A DNA stretch of 64,000 nt from Bacteroidota bacterium (GTDB taxonomy: Bacteria > Bacteroidota > Bacteroidia > Sphingobacteriales > Sphingobacteriaceae): positions 1-64,000 of the forward strand of contig JAHJVW010000052.1 of assembly GCA_018828585.1 (NCBI GenBank), in the 5' to 3' direction. Position 1 is the stretch's first letter. Every line of letters starts with the position of its first letter. The notes under the pieces were generated by a model, which was not told the DNA's origin, searched no databases, and worked only from the letters and a program-made list of their open reading frames with translations. Both the position numbers and the translations under genes were made by a program. Shown here in pieces: positions 62,212-64,000 of this stretch.

Positions 62212-63258
62212 ATGGAAAACAATACTCAACCCAAATCAAAATCAAAAAAAGTAATCCCAATTATTCTTGGGATGATAATATTGATAGGTGGATTTTTTGG
62301 AATCAAAGAATATATCTATTACAGCAAACATATAGATACTGACGACGCACAAATTGATGCAGACATTAGCCCTGTTGTTTCCAGAATAGGTGGTTACGTC
62401 GATTCAATTTATTTCGAAGAGAATCAACATGTATCTAACGGACAATTATTAGTGAAACTTGATGACCGCGATTTCAAAATTAGATTAGAACAAGCACAAG
62501 CTGGAAAACAATCTGCATTGGCAAATGTGAATGTAAGTGAAAGTGTGGTAAATTCTACATCGGCAAATATCGGAACCGCCAAAGCAAATGTTGACGCGGC
62601 AGAAGCTAGAGCAAATAAAGCTGCTAAAGATTTTGCTCGTTATCAAAACCTAATAAAAGATGGTTCTATTACTCAGCAATCTTTTGATCAGGCTAAAGCC
62701 GAAAAGGAAGCTTCACAAGCCCTACTGGTTGCGGCAAAAAACCAATATCAGGCAGCTTTAAAGCAAGTAGGTACCAGTCAATCACAAGTTGCAGCTGCCA
62801 ATACAAATATTGCATCTAGAGGAGCTGATATTGATTTTGCCAAACTTCAATTATCATATGCTCATATCAATGCCCCATCAGGAGGAATTGTATCAAACAA
62901 AAACATTCAAATTGGTCAATTAATACAACCCGGTCAGTCTTTGTTTGCCATTGTTAACGATAATAGTTTATACGTAAAAGCTAATTTTAAAGAAACTCAA
63001 TTAGAGAAATTAAAAGAAGGACAACTAGTTGACATAGAAGTTGATGCCTTTCCTGATGTAAAGCTTGAAGGACATATTTATAATTTCGCTCCGGCTACTG
63101 GTGCAAAATTCTCATTGTTGCCCCCTGACAATGCAACAGGAAATTACGTAAAAGTAATTCAAAGAATACCAGTAAAAATAAAGCTTGAAAATAATAAAAT
63201 ATTAGAAAAACTACGTCCAGGAATGAGCGTGAAAGTTTCTGTTCACGTTGCAGAATAA
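62212..63258 (+). CDS. HlyD/EmrA-family periplasmic adaptor
   Basis: A 348-residue membrane-fusion protein. One N-terminal helix (VIPIILGMIILIGGFFGI), the biotinyl-lipoyl-like halves (HIDTDDAQIDADISPVVSRIGGYVDSIYFEENQHV; LSYAHINAPSGGIVSNKNIQIGQLIQPGQ) and a long coiled coil between them match EmrA. It links the inner-membrane permease to the TolC channel. Gaps to its neighbours are 20 and 6 bp. Confidence 0.92.
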   Translation: MENNTQPKSKSKKVIPIILGMIILIGGFFGIKEYIYYSKHIDTDDAQIDADISPVVSRIGGYVDSIYFEENQHVSNGQLLVKLDDRDFKIRLEQAQAGKQSALANVNVSESVVNSTSANIGTAKANVDAAEARANKAAKDFARYQNLIKDGSITQQSFDQAKAEKEASQALLVAAKNQYQAALKQVGTSQSQVAAANTNIASRGADIDFAKLQLSYAHINAPSGGIVSNKNIQIGQLIQPGQSLFAIVNDNSLYVKANFKETQLEKLKEGQLVDIEVDAFPDVKLEGHIYNFAPATGAKFSLLPPDNATGNYVKVIQRIPVKIKLENNKILEKLRPGMSVKVSVHVAE

Positions 63259-63264
63259 CAAATC

Positions 63265-64000
63265 ATGGCAGAAAAGGGTTTAAAAAAGTGGGTGATTACC
63301 TTAACCGTAATTACAGCGGCACTTTTAGAATTAATAGATACCACTATTGTAAATGTTTCCCTTCCGCAAATACAGGGAAATCTAGGTGCAACTTTAGAAG
63401 ATATTGCTTGGATTACCACTGGCTACGCAGTTGCGAATGTCATCATATTACCGATGTCGGGTTGGTTAGGTGAAACTTTTGGTAGAAAAAATTATTTCAT
63501 TTTTTCTATTGTGATTTTTACTATCGCTTCTTTTCTTTGTGGTAATTCTACCACTTTAGAAGAGCTCATCATGTTCAGAATTTTACAGGGCTTAGCAGGT
63601 GGTGGATTAATTTCAACAGGACAAGCTATTTTATTAGAAACATGGCCTCCAGAAGAAGTGGGTATTGCAACTGCCATGTTTGGTTTGGGAGCAGTTGTAG
63701 GGCCTACTTTAGGACCGACAATTGGAGGTTACATTACGGAGCATTTCTCATGGCCATTCATATTTTACGTAAATATACCGATAGGGATTATCGCAACTTT
63801 TGCTGCCTATCTGGTGATTAGGGAAACACCCAAAGCACCTAAAGGTAGGCCTATAGATTGGTGGGGGATTATTCTTTTAGCATTAACTGTTGGTAGTTTA
63901 CAAACTGTTTTAGAAAAAGGTGAAAGTGAAGATTGGTTTGCAGCATCCTATATTTTAGTGTTGACAGTAGTCGCAGTTCTGGGATTCTTTCTTTTTATCT
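63265..64000 (+). CDS. DHA2-family drug efflux permease (EmrB type), cut at the window edge
   Basis: Not in the ORF track because no stop falls inside the window. From ATG 63265 an open frame of 245 codons runs to the edge. The DHA2 signatures are present: ELIDTTIVNVSLPQIQGNLG in helix 1, WITTGYAVANVIILPMSGWL, RILQGLAGGGLISTGQAILLE and GAVVGPTLGPTIGGYI (motif C, GPxxGP). It is the proton-driven inner-membrane pump of the EmrAB-TolC-like system. About half of the normal length of some 500 residues is visible. Confidence 0.92.
   Translation, partial: MAEKGLKKWVITLTVITAALLELIDTTIVNVSLPQIQGNLGATLEDIAWITTGYAVANVIILPMSGWLGETFGRKNYFIFSIVIFTIASFLCGNSTTLEELIMFRILQGLAGGGLISTGQAILLETWPPEEVGIATAMFGLGAVVGPTLGPTIGGYITEHFSWPFIFYVNIPIGIIATFAAYLVIRETPKAPKGRPIDWWGIILLALTVGSLQTVLEKGESEDWFAASYILVLTVVAVLGFFLFI

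Noticed and set aside
1-64000. CRISPR arrays, tRNA or rRNA genes, insertion sequences and phage genes
   Set aside because: No regularly spaced repeats, cloverleaf-like stretches, transposases, integrases or phage structural genes were seen on either strand.

Overview
The window reads as chromosomal DNA from a Bacteroidota bacterium, most likely family Sphingobacteriaceae (Pedobacter-like). The signs are an AT-rich base composition, several promoter candidates of the Bacteroidota type (TAnnTTTG at -7), weak or absent Shine-Dalgarno sites, an ExbB-ExbD-ExbD-TonB operon, a 29-residue COX24-type ribosomal protein beside an RNase G gene, and many Bacteroidota-type families (DUF2911, DUF6249, DUF4407, S9/M28/M61 exported peptidases, Nudix-type sugar regulator). 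Family names rest on motif recognition by eye; no searches were run. I saw no rRNA, tRNA, insertion sequence, prophage or CRISPR array.

Layout. 1-4100 (minus): TonB energy operon (exbB, two exbD, tonB, a small membrane protein and a PstS-like lipoprotein). 4.3-8.9 kb (minus): pckA, a SUI1/YciH factor, an OmpA-type protein and a lipid kinase. 8.9-10.4 kb: metK behind a SAM-II riboswitch, closed by a perfect 40-bp palindromic terminator. 10.4-11.8 kb (minus): THEP1-like NTPase overlapping an unknown membrane protein. 11.9-16.4 kb (plus): polyphosphate-type glucokinase followed by gnd-zwf-pgl, the oxidative pentose phosphate branch. 16.5-21.4 kb: two small genes, then a UbiA-like prenyltransferase divergent from a tightly overlapped type III polyketide synthase / methyltransferase / FAD oxidoreductase operon. 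21.4-24.3 kb: histidine kinase, DUF47 (PhoU-like) and PiT phosphate transporter.

24.3-34.6 kb: GH3 glycosidase divergent from a Nudix-type regulator whose Nudix box is degenerate, a DUF6503-like lipoprotein, an exported PIG-L deacetylase, a class III nucleotide cyclase, and a sodium:solute symporter preceded by two tiny membrane proteins (one, 43 aa with a GTG start, is absent from the ORF track). 34.7-38.1 kb (minus): circularly permuted ATP-grasp / alpha-E / transglutaminase operon. 38.4-45.5 kb: DUF2911, an ECF sigma factor with a membrane anti-sigma candidate, DUF6249, a thioesterase / DinB / histidine kinase overlap cluster, an SPFH protein and a rhodanese. 45.6-52.1 kb: DUF4407 and three consecutive exported peptidases (M61, M28, S9). 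52.2-60 kb: acyl-CoA dehydrogenase, ssb, mutY, HU, TPR protein, COX24-type protein, RNase G and radA. 60.1-64 kb: TetR / TolC / HlyD / DHA2 efflux operon with two copies of an 18-bp palindromic operator; the DHA2 permease is cut by the right edge.

Most genes are housekeeping or widespread in the phylum. The parts most likely to reward work are the type III PKS cluster, the metK riboswitch with a possible competing helix, the NTPase/membrane-protein pair, the ATP-grasp/alpha-E/transglutaminase operon, and the micro-ORF coupled to the symporter.
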